DNA of 64,000 nucleotides from Bacillus safensis (GCA_030159235.1 BSBG01000001.1:1-64000); one strand, 5' to 3'. Shown: positions 8,180 through 17,303, counted from the stretch's first letter. Numbers and translations are program-made. Notes: generated by a model not told the origin, from the letters alone.

Positions 8180-9188
8180 CTGTCTTCAACCCCTTGCGCA
8201 CGAGATAAACAAATAGAGGCGCTCCTGCTACCGCCGTCATGACACCAATTGGCACTTCCTGCGGCATGATCAGAAAACGAGCCGCAAGATCCGCGGCAAG
8301 CAAAAGCGACGCCCCCACAACGGCACAATACGGCAGTACCCAGCGGTGGTCAGGTCCGACAAGCTTCTTCACAATATGCGGTACAAGAAAACCAACAAAA
8401 CCAATTGAACCTGCGACAGCGACGGAACCCCCTGCTAATAAAACAACGAGTACACCCATCGTGATTTTCAGCAGCAGTGTACGCTGTCCAAGTCCTTTGG
8501 CAATATCATCTCCTGATAATAGAACATTGATGGAGCGTCCAAGAAGCAGTGCCACAATAGTCGCACCTAGAATATAAGGCAAAACAGGGATTAACATATC
8601 AATGCTTCTTCCAGACACTGAACCAGCCATCCAGAACAGGATACTTTGAATCGACTGTTCATTCACGATTAAAAGACCTTGTGTAAAGGACGCAAACAGG
8701 GCAGATATCGCTGCACCTGCAAGGACAATTTTGACTGGCGTCAATCCATCTCTACCAATGGAACCCAATAGAAAAACAAGCATCCCTGCAATGGCCGCGC
8801 CTAGAAAGGCTGTCCACATATAGCCTGTTAACGACTCTGTTGAAAAGAATACAATTGAAATTACGATAAAAAAGAGTCCACCCGCATTAATACCTAATAA
8901 ATCTGGCGCCGCAAGCGGATTTCTCGTCAACGCCTGCATCAGTGCACCTGAAATAGCTAGACTTGATCCAACAACCGTTGCAATTAAAGCTCTCGATAAT
9001 CTGGATGTCATGACAATCACACTGTTTGGATCCGATTCATCAAATTGAAGAAACGCATGGATGGTGGCTTTGAGGGAAATCGAGGTTTGCCCAAGGGAAA
9101 TACTGAGCATAAAAAAGACCAACATCAATACGATGAATCCAGCAAATAGCAGTGCCTTGCTCGAATCCTTTTTTAATAAACTTCTCAT
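8172..9188 (-). CDS. Iron-siderophore ABC permease, FecCD family (YfiZ-like)
   Basis: A 338-aa polytopic permease with the motifs SRLSRALIATVVGSSLAISG, TRNPLAAPDLLGINAGG and IGFVGFLVPHIVKKLVG. It forms the second half of a FecCD heterodimer with the overlapping downstream gene. It is separated from the binding-protein gene by 70 bp that contain a hairpin, so permeases are probably made in smaller amounts than the lipoprotein. The substrate is inferred only at the level of ferric siderophore, from family and Fur box. Confidence 0.9.
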   Translation of the reverse strand: MRSLLKKDSSKALLFAGFIVLMLVFFMLSISLGQTSISLKATIHAFLQFDESDPNSVIVMTSRLSRALIATVVGSSLAISGALMQALTRNPLAAPDLLGINAGGLFFIVISIVFFSTESLTGYMWTAFLGAAIAGMLVFLLGSIGRDGLTPVKIVLAGAAISALFASFTQGLLIVNEQSIQSILFWMAGSVSGRSIDMLIPVLPYILGATIVALLLGRSINVLLSGDDIAKGLGQRTLLLKITMGVLVVLLAGGSVAVAGSIGFVGFLVPHIVKKLVGPDHRWVLPYCAVVGASLLLAADLAARFLIMPQEVPIGVMTAVAGAPLFVYLVRKGLKTGG

Positions 9189-9219
9189 CTGATTCCCGCT
9201 TTCAATCTTTTATGGAAAA

Positions 9220-9249
9220 AGGAGAAAATGGTTTTTCACATTTTCTCCT
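9220..9249 (-). terminator. Intra-operon terminator between binding protein and permeases
   Basis: Perfect 11-bp stem AGGAGAAAATG/CATTTTCTCCT followed by TTTTT on the minus strand. It lies between the lipoprotein gene and the first permease gene, a typical arrangement for giving more binding protein than permease. Confidence 0.75.
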
Positions 9250-9258
9250 CTGCTATAC

Positions 9259-10221
9259 TTATTTATCAAGTCCTAGACGATCGTAAATATCATCAAGCAT
9301 CATGTTTGCAGCGATGATACCGCCTGCCATGTTCCAAGTGATTTCATCGACTTTATGCACTTGTTTCGCTTTTACTGCGTCAAGCTGCTTCCATAAAGGA
9401 TGACTTGTCCACTCTTTATATGTTTTCTCAGCAGCCTTGTCTTTTTCACCTATGAAGTAATAGATCACATCAGCATTCATTTGTGGAATGCTCTCTTTGT
9501 CTGTCAACTGTACAACATCTTGGTTTTTATCTTTGATATTCTTCGGTCCTCCAAAACCAAGCTCCGTTAAAATAGACCCTGAGAATCCAGTTTGATAGAT
9601 TCTTGTGTGGTCAGCACGGAAATTGACAACAGCTACATTCATCGGCCAGTTTTTAATATTCTTTTTAGCTTTTTCTTTGAAGTCAGCGACACGGTTATCC
9701 CATTTCGTTAACAATTCTTTTGACTTATCTTCTTGATTTAACGCTTCGCCCATCAATTTCACTGTATCTTTAAACGTATACACTGTGTCAGTTGCAACAG
9801 TTGGAGCGATTTCTTTCAATTGATCAAATATTTCTTCGTGGCGAATCTTTGATGCAAAGATTACATCTGGCTTTAGCTTTTCAATTTCCTCTAAGTTTGG
9901 CTGTGTTTCCTGCCCAACAATTTTGACACCCTTTAAATCATCTCTTAAATATTTATACGTAGGTGCCTCAAGCCAAGATTCTACAACACCCACTGGTTTA
10001 ATGCCCATAGCGACGGCTGCATCCGTTGCTCCTTGGTACAGCGTCACCACACGTTTAGGCGATCCTTTAATTTCAGTTGAACCGATAGCGCTTTCAACGG
10101 TTCTTGCTTTCTCTTTACTATCTGACTTGCCTTCACTGCTATTGCTACCGCAAGCCGCTAGTAAAACGATGGAGAGCACTACTAGCAATGACCAAAAAGA
10201 TTTTTTGAACATGTACCTCAC
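9259..10221 (-). CDS. Ferric siderophore-binding lipoprotein (YfiY/FeuA-type)
   Basis: A 320-aa substrate-binding protein of the cluster A-II (helical backbone, TroA-like) type. The N-terminus has a lipoprotein signal with lipobox LLAAC (Cys near residue 24), so it is anchored outside the membrane. Family features include SPKRVVTLYQGATDAAVAMG, and NLEEIEKLKPDVIFASK in the N-lobe. It is the first gene of the operon, directly behind a Fur box, and precedes two FecCD permeases and an FhuF-like reductase. Which siderophore it binds cannot be read from sequence. Confidence 0.9.
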   Translation of the reverse strand: MRYMFKKSFWSLLVVLSIVLLAACGSNSSEGKSDSKEKARTVESAIGSTEIKGSPKRVVTLYQGATDAAVAMGIKPVGVVESWLEAPTYKYLRDDLKGVKIVGQETQPNLEEIEKLKPDVIFASKIRHEEIFDQLKEIAPTVATDTVYTFKDTVKLMGEALNQEDKSKELLTKWDNRVADFKEKAKKNIKNWPMNVAVVNFRADHTRIYQTGFSGSILTELGFGGPKNIKDKNQDVVQLTDKESIPQMNADVIYYFIGEKDKAAEKTYKEWTSHPLWKQLDAVKAKQVHKVDEITWNMAGGIIAANMMLDDIYDRLGLDK

Positions 10222-10251
10222 CTATCCATTCTATATGTAGTCATTTCGTTT

Positions 10252-10270
10252 GATAACGATTCTCATTATC
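10252..10270 (-). promoter_or_regulatory. Fur box
   Basis: GATAACGATTCTCATTATC matches the 19-bp Fur consensus GATAATGATTATCATTATC at 17 positions. It lies 31 bp upstream of the siderophore-binding protein start codon. Iron repression is therefore expected. Confidence 0.9.
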
Positions 10271-10348
10271 ACATTATGATTTTATCATAGAAAAGGATGG
10301 TGTCAATGTAAATTTTTAAGAAAACGGGAGAGTATTGACTAGTTGTTC

Positions 10349-11260
10349 TTATGAAATAGAACGATTCCACATTTGGATAGTTCCGCCAATCTGTTTTCCC
10401 GCCTCTAGTAAAATAGACAAATGGGTATGTCCTTCCAGCACTTGATAGACTGATTGTTTTTTGATTGGTTCCTTCGGCAGCTCATGATAGGAGAGAAATG
10501 TCTCGACGTCATACAGCTCATCCTTGCTGCCTACAAACATGCCATACGGTCGATCCATCTTCGTAAATTGCTTTTTAGGCGCAGATGGGGTTAAGGCAAG
10601 AGATAGATTGACAGTGATGGCTGTCAATAGAAGCGGATCCTGCTCAACCACCCATGCAGGATAATGAAAACGGACCGCTTCAGAATGACTCATCAGTCCC
10701 CCTTTTGTCATAGCAGACAGAACGAATTTCCATACTTGAACGGTGGCAAAAGGGATTTGATCAGTCCTTGCAGTGCCTGACTTATAGCCAAATTCAGGTG
10801 CGATAAAAAAGTAACCGTCCACTTCTCTTTTTTCGGGCCAAGACAAGTAGTTCAGCAGCAGACCCGCTCCAGATGAATGACCACAAAGATACATGGCTCC
10901 TTTATGCTCCTGTTTAATGGCATCTACAACTTGCGAGATATCTTGCCATACATCCGTAACACTAGGTGTATCCCCTTTTTTTCCTTGTGAATGGCCATGG
11001 CCTCTTAGATCAAGTAAAAACGTATTCACATGAAAATCATGTTGTAGCGTATAGGCGATATGCTCATACCCAGCCAAACTGTGAGCGCCTCCACCATGAA
11101 TCAAAATCACATTGGCCTGCGACTTCTTTTCTGATAAAAATGGATAATACGCAAGACGTATACCGTCATGTGATTGAATGAATTGTCTTTCTGGAATATG
11201 TACCGGAGCTGCCTTCTGCATACTTGAAAATGAGAATGGTTCTGCCTTGGTGTCTGTCAA
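10349..11260 (-). CDS. Alpha/beta hydrolase (lysophospholipase/monoacylglycerol lipase-like)
   Basis: A 303-aa Hydrolase_4-type protein. It shows the oxyanion HGGGAHS near residue 55, LLDLRGHGHS, and the nucleophile elbow GHSSG with Ser near residue 129; a late His (EGHTHLS) probably completes the triad. The start is TTG at 11260 with AAGGAG 8 nt upstream. There is no signal peptide, so it is cytosolic. It is transcribed alone; the substrate is unknown. It is next to, but on a separate promoter from, the siderophore operon, and a role as a siderophore esterase is possible but not indicated. Confidence 0.75.
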   Translation of the reverse strand: MTDTKAEPFSFSSMQKAAPVHIPERQFIQSHDGIRLAYYPFLSEKKSQANVILIHGGGAHSLAGYEHIAYTLQHDFHVNTFLLDLRGHGHSQGKKGDTPSVTDVWQDISQVVDAIKQEHKGAMYLCGHSSGAGLLLNYLSWPEKREVDGYFFIAPEFGYKSGTARTDQIPFATVQVWKFVLSAMTKGGLMSHSEAVRFHYPAWVVEQDPLLLTAITVNLSLALTPSAPKKQFTKMDRPYGMFVGSKDELYDVETFLSYHELPKEPIKKQSVYQVLEGHTHLSILLEAGKQIGGTIQMWNRSIS

Positions 11261-11621
11261 TTAATTTCGCTCCTTCAGAGGGAATATTTCACTTTTAATC
11301 ATCACGACAATTTGTTTTAACACTTTTTTTACTTCTAGTACACCCTGCTTGTCTTTCTACCCCTGTTAATAGAAGAATGTGATGAAAAAGAAAGGCTTCA
11401 CTTTTTCTAAATCATACCATAAGAACATGCCAATTAAGTTGGTGCTTCGAATAACACCTTTCATCACACTGCACATCTCTTCATTAATGAACCATTGTTT
11501 ATTCATTATTACTCATACTATAAGGTGGATGAGAATCCATTTTCAATTCGACCTTCAGCGTTATGAATAGACAGGGATGACTTATTGTTTATCATCAGCC
11601 TTTCTCAATCAAAATAAAAAA
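11261..11621. other. Intergenic stretch without a convincing gene
   Basis: About 360 bp between the hydrolase start and the terminator of the yrkR gene. It holds the hydrolase ribosome-binding site and presumably its promoter. Short open frames on the plus strand lack good ribosome-binding sites and coding character. I see nothing else. Confidence 0.6.
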
Positions 11622-11622
11622 A

Positions 11623-11643
11623 GACGAATGTCCATCATTCGTC
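11623..11643 (-). terminator. Terminator of the yrkPQR operon
   Basis: Perfect 8-bp stem GACGAATG/CATTCGTC with a 5-nt loop, followed by a T-rich tract on the minus strand, just downstream of the yrkR stop codon. Confidence 0.85.
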
Positions 11644-11651
11644 CTCTTTCC

Positions 11652-12080
11652 TTACTTCACATCCTCATGCTCCTGAGCAGTATCTCTTTTGCTCGCGATA
11701 AAGAGTGCACAGGTCATAGCAAGAATGGCCAGTGCCCACCAGAACGTCGATACAGCCTCTTCATGATCAATGATAATCAAACGGATGACAGCTGTGATCC
11801 CAATATAAATAAAATAGCGAAGCGGGAAATGAAAATTTGATTTAAAGTACTTAATAATTAAGGCAATAAACTCAAAGTACATAAAGAAGATCAGTAGCTC
11901 ACCAAGCATTCCATAATAGCTTTCTCCTTTGTTGAACAAAGTCTTGTAGACAAATTGGACAATATACCAAGTTTCACTAATTAAGAGGACGCTTAAAGCG
12001 ATGGCCAGAAAGAACAGACAGATATTCAGAAGGCCTTGCAAAAGATTGGCTACCTTTTGGAAGTTGTTGAATCGTCTCAT
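11652..12080 (-). CDS. yrkR: PsiE-family membrane protein (YrkR-like)
   Basis: A 142-aa protein of the PsiE (phosphate-starvation-inducible) family with four hydrophobic segments. The start at 12080 (MRRFNNFQ) is chosen because GGAGAG lies 8 nt upstream; longer in-frame starts run into the upstream kinase gene. It follows the kinase gene in the order response regulator, kinase, PsiE protein, exactly as in B. subtilis yrkP-yrkQ-yrkR. The biochemical role is unknown in any species I can name. Confidence 0.82.
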   Translation of the reverse strand: MRRFNNFQKVANLLQGLLNICLFFLAIALSVLLISETWYIVQFVYKTLFNKGESYYGMLGELLIFFMYFEFIALIIKYFKSNFHFPLRYFIYIGITAVIRLIIIDHEEAVSTFWWALAILAMTCALFIASKRDTAQEHEDVK

Positions 12081-12117
12081 TAGATTGTCTCTCCATTCCA
12101 TGTGATTCATTTGTCGT

Positions 12118-13425
12118 CTATATTTTGATGTGCCAGAATCGCAGCACGATGTAGTAAACTGCGTTCTTTTCCATCCTTTCAAACTGCCCATGCATGCGGG
12201 ACATCATTCGTTTTATGCTTCGTTCACCAAGTCCAGTGCTTTCCTGCGTATCATCTGTCTCTTTTATCGCATTGCTGACATGGATCTCAAAGATCTCTTG
12301 ATCGGATAAAAACGTGAGATTGATATCTTTTTTAGGATCGGCGTATTTACGTAAGTTGGACATCAGATTATCAAACACTCGACCAAGCTCCTCGACATTC
12401 ACGTTGATATAGCTGTCAGGCATCTCTCCTAAAAGATGAACCTTGAATTTCTCTTGCTGCAAGATCGCCACCTGATCTGATAGGAGATCATAAATCACCT
12501 CTTTGACCGCAACGGTTTCAAGCTCAGATTCATGTTCTTTATCAAGCAGAAAATAAGCAAACAGATTGTCAGACAGATTTTTCAATTGCAATGCTTTTCC
12601 ATAAGCATTGGTTATATATTGATCTTGGCGGGTATCCGATCCAGACTCCTCTTTTTTCGCAAACTCCAGGTTCATCATCAGCGACGTCAGCGGTGTTCTC
12701 ATATCGTGTGACATTTCGGTCACCAGACTGCGGCTCTCTTCTTGCAGGTCGTCTATCGCTTGAAGCTTGTCTAGAAAAGCTTTTCGAAGATCCTCAATAC
12801 TTTTAGCAATCATGGCTAATTCATCATGCCCTTTCACCGTCATCTCATAGTCCAGCTCACCACCCTCAAGAATATGAATCTCTTGGTGAATCGTTTGCAG
12901 GTAACGTAAACTTTTGCGAATGCCAAGAAGAACAATCATGAGAAAGATAATCGTCGCTCCGAGCAGCTCGAGTGTAAAGGCAAGATCATGGTAACGAGAT
13001 GAATAGAAACCATCCACCATGACCCGTCCTTTACCGTCCCTAAACTGAATCGGATACGAATGATGCTCAGCGTACTGGGTCACCTTTTCTTTTCCGTACG
13101 CCGATTCATCAGCAGCCGAATAAATAGAGTCATATTGCAGCACTTGATCCTTGAAGATGGTCAAATTAATATAATTCTCTTTTTTCACCCACTCACCAAA
13201 CGCTTGTCGGTCTGTTGAAGACAGATCATTCTCAGACACATAGCGGCTGAATTTTTGAATATATTTGGCTGACTCCTGCTCGTAATACTCGTCTGAACTC
13301 AAATATCCATCAATCAAATCATTAGTGATCTTTTGCAGCGTCAAAAAGACAAGACCACTTACGATGGCAGCCGTCAAAATCAGGATTGCCAGCTTTTTAG
13401 CTAGTGTATATTTACGATGTGCCAA
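12118..13425 (-). CDS. yrkQ: Sensor histidine kinase (YrkQ-like)
   Basis: A 435-aa membrane sensor: TM near residues 8-28, an extracellular domain of about 115 residues, a second TM, a HAMP-like linker, and a HisKA domain with phospho-acceptor His in SHDMRTPLTS. The ATPase domain has an N box (VFDNLMSNLRKYA) and a degenerate G box (STGLGERS). The start is best read as TTG at 13425, with GAAGAGG upstream, giving a 14-bp overlap with the regulator gene. The overlap indicates translational coupling. The stimulus is unknown. Confidence 0.87.
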   Translation of the reverse strand: MAHRKYTLAKKLAILILTAAIVSGLVFLTLQKITNDLIDGYLSSDEYYEQESAKYIQKFSRYVSENDLSSTDRQAFGEWVKKENYINLTIFKDQVLQYDSIYSAADESAYGKEKVTQYAEHHSYPIQFRDGKGRVMVDGFYSSRYHDLAFTLELLGATIIFLMIVLLGIRKSLRYLQTIHQEIHILEGGELDYEMTVKGHDELAMIAKSIEDLRKAFLDKLQAIDDLQEESRSLVTEMSHDMRTPLTSLMMNLEFAKKEESGSDTRQDQYITNAYGKALQLKNLSDNLFAYFLLDKEHESELETVAVKEVIYDLLSDQVAILQQEKFKVHLLGEMPDSYINVNVEELGRVFDNLMSNLRKYADPKKDINLTFLSDQEIFEIHVSNAIKETDDTQESTGLGERSIKRMMSRMHGQFERMEKNAVYYIVLRFWHIKI

Positions 13426-14107
13426 ACCGGTAGCCTCTTCCCCATTCGGTTTTGATATATATAGGACGTGCCGGATCATCCTCAATTTTGGCACGCAGCT
13501 TTCGAATATGCACCATCACCGTATTGTTGGAACAATAGAAATAAGGCTGTCCCCACACGCTCTCATAAATATTTTGAGCTGAAAAAATTTTATTTCGCCT
13601 GCTCATGAGCAGCTTCAACATACGATATTCTATATCAGACAGCTTAATTTGCTGACTTTCTTTCCACACTTCATTAAATTCTTCACTCACCCTCAGCTTC
13701 CCCCCAACAAGAAAGGTTTCTTCCTGCTTCTTCTTTTCCTGATAGACGGTATACCTGCGTAATTGTGCAATGACTCTAGCATGAAGCTCCTCTTGTGAGA
13801 AAGGTTTTGTCATATAATCATCCCCGCCGGCGAGTAAGCCTTCGGTTTTATCGAATGTACTTGATTTGGCTGTCAGAAATAAAATCGGGACATTAGAGGA
13901 GGCTCTCATCTTTTGGCACGTTTCAATGCCTGATATGCCTGACATCATCACATCCAAAATCACCAAATCGAGCGAATCGTTCACGAGCTGCAATGCTTGC
14001 TCGCCATTCATTGCTCTTAGCACCTCATACCCTGCGCGTGTAAGAGATTCCTGCAAAAGGTCGCCAATATCCTGATCATCTTCTACGACTAATATTCGAT
14101 GGGTCAT
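13412..14107 (-). CDS. yrkP: OmpR-family response regulator (YrkP-like)
   Basis: A 231-aa regulator: receiver domain with acidic pair VVEDDQ, phospho-acceptor Asp in LVILDVMMSG and Lys in YMTKPFSQ, then a winged-helix DNA-binding domain ending in KTEWGRGYRFGTS. It is first in the operon with the kinase and PsiE genes. In B. subtilis YrkP controls yrkO and yrkR among others; here yrkO is directly divergent and the shared promoter region carries an inverted repeat at 14193-14274 that could be its binding sites. Confidence 0.88.
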   Translation of the reverse strand: MTHRILVVEDDQDIGDLLQESLTRAGYEVLRAMNGEQALQLVNDSLDLVILDVMMSGISGIETCQKMRASSNVPILFLTAKSSTFDKTEGLLAGGDDYMTKPFSQEELHARVIAQLRRYTVYQEKKKQEETFLVGGKLRVSEEFNEVWKESQQIKLSDIEYRMLKLLMSRRNKIFSAQNIYESVWGQPYFYCSNNTVMVHIRKLRAKIEDDPARPIYIKTEWGRGYRFGTS

Positions 14108-14192
14108 GTCCCTCTCACCTCATGATACATGATGTACTTTTTTATGTCTTTACTATATATCATCTAGCTACGTGAAAAGATACAGCTTAAAT

Positions 14193-14274
14193 CTTAACAG
14201 TTTATGAATAAGACTATCTGTCATCAATTCGCCACATTTTTTTCCAAATAATTAGCTCTTCATAAATTGTTAAG
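14193..14274. promoter_or_regulatory. Inverted repeat in the yrkP/yrkO divergent promoter region
   Basis: CTTAACAGTTTATGAA at 14193-14208 and its near-complement TTCATAAATTGTTAAG at 14259-14274 (one mismatch in 16) face each other 50 bp apart. They are placed to serve the two divergent genes and are candidate YrkP sites. This is inferred from position and symmetry. Confidence 0.5.
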
Positions 14275-14356
14275 AATTGGGCCGTATATTGATTCATTGT
14301 AAGGATCATGGATTGATCCGAATGACATTTATCATAAAAAGAAAAGGAGCATGGAT

Positions 14357-15562
14357 ATGAATGCAAACAAAGTTGCGCACGGACAACCGATGAGTCTGAA
14401 AGATCGAGTTCATTTCTTAGACATCGTAAGAGGATTTGCCTTAATGGGAATTATTCTGGTCAATTACTTTTTAATCGTAGATTCGGCGAAGGGGTTCGAT
14501 ATGGAATCAAATGATGTTTTTCACAACTTAGTGAATTGGTTTGCCTCAGGAAAATTCATTACGTTGTTCTCCTTCCTATTCGGGGTTGGTTTTATGATTT
14601 TTATGGATCGAGCTGCTCAGAAGGTGGACAATCCGAACAGGTTGTTTGCCCGCAGATTAACCATTCTCTTAGGATTTGGCCTTCTGCATGTCACCTTTGT
14701 TTGGATTGGTGATATTTTGGCCTATTATGCAGTCGCTGGTTTTTTATTGCTTTTCTTTTACAAACGCAAAGCCAAAACCATCCTATACTGGCTGATCACA
14801 CTCTTTGTGATTCAATTGCTCACACCTTTTTTTACAATGCTGCTAAGTACTATTAGTACAGGATCATCAGGCAAGCCGGATTTTGCCGATTTTGATTTGA
14901 CCAGCCACAACAGTCTGACTTATTTAGCATCGATTGGTGACCGGTGGACAGATATGGTCACGATGGCTTCCAGTTCTTTTTCCACCGTCTATTCTATGTT
15001 CTTCATGTTTTTACTTGGTGTTTATTTTGTGAAAATGGAGTTTTTCAAAAACATGGAGGCGAAAAAAGCGATTTGGAATCGCATTTGGATCACTTTCACA
15101 ATCGCGTTTCTGATTACACAGAGCAGTACGATCATGACGGCGGTCAATTCTTTTGAACATACACTCTGGATGGACACGATTTCTGCCCTTGAGCAAAACG
15201 GGGGGTTAACTGGCAGTATGTTCTATATGAGTACACTTGCGATGCTGTTTCTGCACGTTCCTCAGCTGCGAGGTGCTTTGATGGTCTTTACCAAAGTCGG
15301 ACGCATGTCGCTGACCTGTTATTTGCTTCACTCGATCATCGGAACCATGCTATTTCTGAAATACGGAGCCGGACTTGTCGATCATCTTCAGCCGGCTGGT
15401 ACGTTCTTCATTGGAATCGGAGTGTATGCCTTCCTTGTGCTTTTCAGTACGTTATGGTTAAAGCGGTTTAAGTATGGGCCGATGGAGTTTATCTGGCGGC
15501 AGCTGACGTATGGGAAAGTACATGATAAAACGAAAACAACTACATTCACTGCGGCGAAATAA
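14357..15562 (+). CDS. yrkO: DUF418 membrane protein (YrkO-like)
   Basis: A 401-aa polytopic protein with the DUF418 pattern: an N-terminal [20 protein letters not shown] segment, about 8-10 TM helices, and the C-terminal core with [12 protein letters not shown] and [15 protein letters not shown]. The ATG at 14357 is preferred to that at 14351, because AAGGAGC would directly abut the latter. It matches B. subtilis YrkO in family, size and neighbourhood (divergent from yrkPQ). The function is unknown; a transport or envelope-modification role is only a guess. Confidence 0.87.
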   Translation: MNANKVAHGQPMSLKDRVHFLDIVRGFALMGIILVNYFLIVDSAKGFDMESNDVFHNLVNWFASGKFITLFSFLFGVGFMIFMDRAAQKVDNPNRLFARRLTILLGFGLLHVTFVWIGDILAYYAVAGFLLLFFYKRKAKTILYWLITLFVIQLLTPFFTMLLSTISTGSSGKPDFADFDLTSHNSLTYLASIGDRWTDMVTMASSSFSTVYSMFFMFLLGVYFVKMEFFKNMEAKKAIWNRIWITFTIAFLITQSSTIMTAVNSFEHTLWMDTISALEQNGGLTGSMFYMSTLAMLFLHVPQLRGALMVFTKVGRMSLTCYLLHSIIGTMLFLKYGAGLVDHLQPAGTFFIGIGVYAFLVLFSTLWLKRFKYGPMEFIWRQLTYGKVHDKTKTTTFTAAK

Positions 15563-15587
15563 CTGACATAGTAGTTCAAAAGAGTGA

Positions 15588-15618
15588 GAAAAGGCGAACT
15601 TTAGTCGTTCGCCTTTTC
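15588..15618. terminator. Bidirectional terminator
   Basis: Perfect 12-bp stem GAAAAGGCGAAC/GTTCGCCTTTTC with a 7-nt loop between the convergent yrkO and WYL-regulator genes. T tracts are weak on the plus side. Confidence 0.75.
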
Positions 15619-15643
15619 TGTAGCATGTTTAGTTTTTTGTGTT

Positions 15644-16576
15644 TCAATATTGGTTGATCATTTCTTGCAATTGATTTAAATAACTTTCTTTTAATTCATC
15701 TGGATATTCAATTTTCACATGTTTCCCAAATGAGATCAAATAGTGAGTCATATACGATAATTCTTCTTGGTTGTACCCACCCACAATATAAGGAGTATGA
15801 TCAATAATCTCTAATCTCATATTTGGGTAATGATTCTTCAAAAACTTTTCTTTTCCTTGCTCCGTTAATCGACATTTAAATGAGATATCATGATAAGTTT
15901 TTTCGTACTCGAGTTGCAGTTCTTTTAATTCTTCCTTCGTAAATGTGTCTTTGAATTCTTCTTCAATCACCATTTCGGTCATAAAATCACATCTGTAGAT
16001 GCCCCACTTTTTATTTTGAACATCATATGCTTTGGTGAACCAAATGCCATTTCGATAAAACAACTCAAGAAATTGCAGCCTGATCCATTTATTTTCATAT
16101 TGAGTGTAAGTCATCTTCACGATTTGATCTTCCATCATCGCCTGTAAAATCAATTCCAAATGATTTTGTTCACTAACTGGTGCGACATTATAGTAATGAA
16201 TCACATCCAAAGTCTCCGTGATCATTTGCTTTCTCTCATCAGACATTGTGGCAAACAATTTTTGCCGAATTTGTGAGTAGGATTTTTTAAATGGTGTTGC
16301 TGACACCAGGTCTAGCGCTTTAAGAGCGAAAAAAATAGCTTGGACTTCTTCTATATTGAAATAAATAGGAACCAATGGAGATTGATTCACCAGTCGATAT
16401 CCTCCGTGTCTGCCATTTTCAACGTAAAAAGCTAAACCCATTGACTCTAGCTCTTCTATATCCCTTAAAGCCGTCCTTTTAGAAATGCCAAATTCGGATT
16501 GTAAATCCTTTAATTGAAAAGAGTGTTTATCGCTTAAGAAAATAAGTTCTTGGTTTAATCGTTCTGATTTTTTCAT
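15644..16576 (-). CDS. WYL-domain (YafY-type) transcriptional regulator
   Basis: A 310-aa regulator with an N-terminal winged HTH (LQSEFGISKRTALRDIEELE, HTH_11/DeoR-like), followed by NGRHGGYRL and a C-terminal WYL domain. WYL proteins commonly sense ligands or nucleic acids. It is divergent from an FMN oxidoreductase gene and the two share an 82-bp intergenic region with a perfect operator-like inverted repeat at 16593-16617. This strongly suggests that it controls the flavoprotein and itself. Confidence 0.87.
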   Translation of the reverse strand: MKKSERLNQELIFLSDKHSFQLKDLQSEFGISKRTALRDIEELESMGLAFYVENGRHGGYRLVNQSPLVPIYFNIEEVQAIFFALKALDLVSATPFKKSYSQIRQKLFATMSDERKQMITETLDVIHYYNVAPVSEQNHLELILQAMMEDQIVKMTYTQYENKWIRLQFLELFYRNGIWFTKAYDVQNKKWGIYRCDFMTEMVIEEEFKDTFTKEELKELQLEYEKTYHDISFKCRLTEQGKEKFLKNHYPNMRLEIIDHTPYIVGGYNQEELSYMTHYLISFGKHVKIEYPDELKESYLNQLQEMINQY

Positions 16577-16592
16577 TTGTTTTCCCTCTAAA

Positions 16593-16617
16593 AAAGGTGA
16601 CTTGTTTTGTCACCTTT
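16593..16617. promoter_or_regulatory. Operator of the WYL regulator/azoreductase pair
   Basis: Perfect 9-bp inverted repeat AAAGGTGAC/GTCACCTTT with a 7-nt spacer. It overlaps the -35 region (TTGTTT at 16602) of a plausible sigma-A promoter whose -10 is TATACT at 16624, 16 bp further. Repressor binding here would block transcription of the oxidoreductase. Confidence 0.7.
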
Positions 16618-16658
16618 ATGATTTATACTCAGCTTATCAAAAGAAAAGGAGCATGTAT

Positions 16659-17303
16659 ATGCAAACATTGATTATTAACGCACACCCAGATTTTACTCAA
16701 CAAGAAAGTTATTCAAACAAACTGCAAACACTATTTTTAGAACAGTTTAAAGAAAGATTTCCTCATGAGGAACCATCAATTTTACATTTATATGAAACTG
16801 AAATTCCTCGTATCGAAAAAGAACAGCTGCTAGGTATTTGGGATAAACAAGCATCCGAACAAACATTAACGGCTACCGAAGAAAAAATCGCCGCTGCTTC
16901 CTCTGCTTTATTGGCTCAATTCAAAGCACATCATCGAATCGTGATTGTTTCACCTGTTTATAATTTCAATGTTAGCTCTCATATGAAAGATTATCTAGAT
17001 AATATCTTGATCGCTAGAGAGACATTCAAATATACGGAAGATGGTTCTGTTGGTCTGATGACTGACGATTATCGCGTTCTCCTGCTTCAAGCAAGTGGTT
17101 GTATCTTTACAAATGACGATCGTTACACCCCGCTAGAATTTTCGCATCACTATTTAAAAGACATGTTCCAAGAAATCATGGGCTTCAATCAGTTCCATAT
17201 TGTCCGTGCACAAGGGACAGCCATTTTAGATCAAAGTGCTATCTTGCAATCTGCATCTGATGATATGACGAAAACCTTAGATGAGTTTTATGCACCTAGT
17301 TAA
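16659..17303 (+). CDS. FMN-dependent NAD(P)H oxidoreductase (AzoR/flavodoxin-like fold)
   Basis: A 214-aa flavodoxin_2-type protein opening with LIINAHPDFTQ and containing IVSPVYNFNVSSHMKDYLDN, the quinone/azo-reductase active-site region around the flavin. The start is the ATG at 16659, 7 nt after AAGGAGC; the ATG two codons earlier is too close. It is likely to reduce quinones or azo compounds as detoxification under the divergent WYL regulator. The precise substrate is unknown. Confidence 0.83.
   Translation: MQTLIINAHPDFTQQESYSNKLQTLFLEQFKERFPHEEPSILHLYETEIPRIEKEQLLGIWDKQASEQTLTATEEKIAAASSALLAQFKAHHRIVIVSPVYNFNVSSHMKDYLDNILIARETFKYTEDGSVGLMTDDYRVLLLQASGCIFTNDDRYTPLEFSHHYLKDMFQEIMGFNQFHIVRAQGTAILDQSAILQSASDDMTKTLDEFYAPS

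Noticed and set aside
10349-11260. Hydrolase as a siderophore esterase (Fes/BesA-like)
   Set aside because: It resembles monoacylglycerol lipase-type hydrolases, is on its own promoter without a Fur box, and lacks esterase-D type features.
11379-11570. Plus-strand 63-codon frame between the hydrolase and yrkR
   Set aside because: No clear ribosome-binding site, unusual composition, no family resemblance; random frame in an AT-rich intergenic region.
11577-11840. Plus-strand 87-codon frame over the yrkR terminator
   Set aside because: Antisense to yrkR and running through its terminator hairpin; no start signals.
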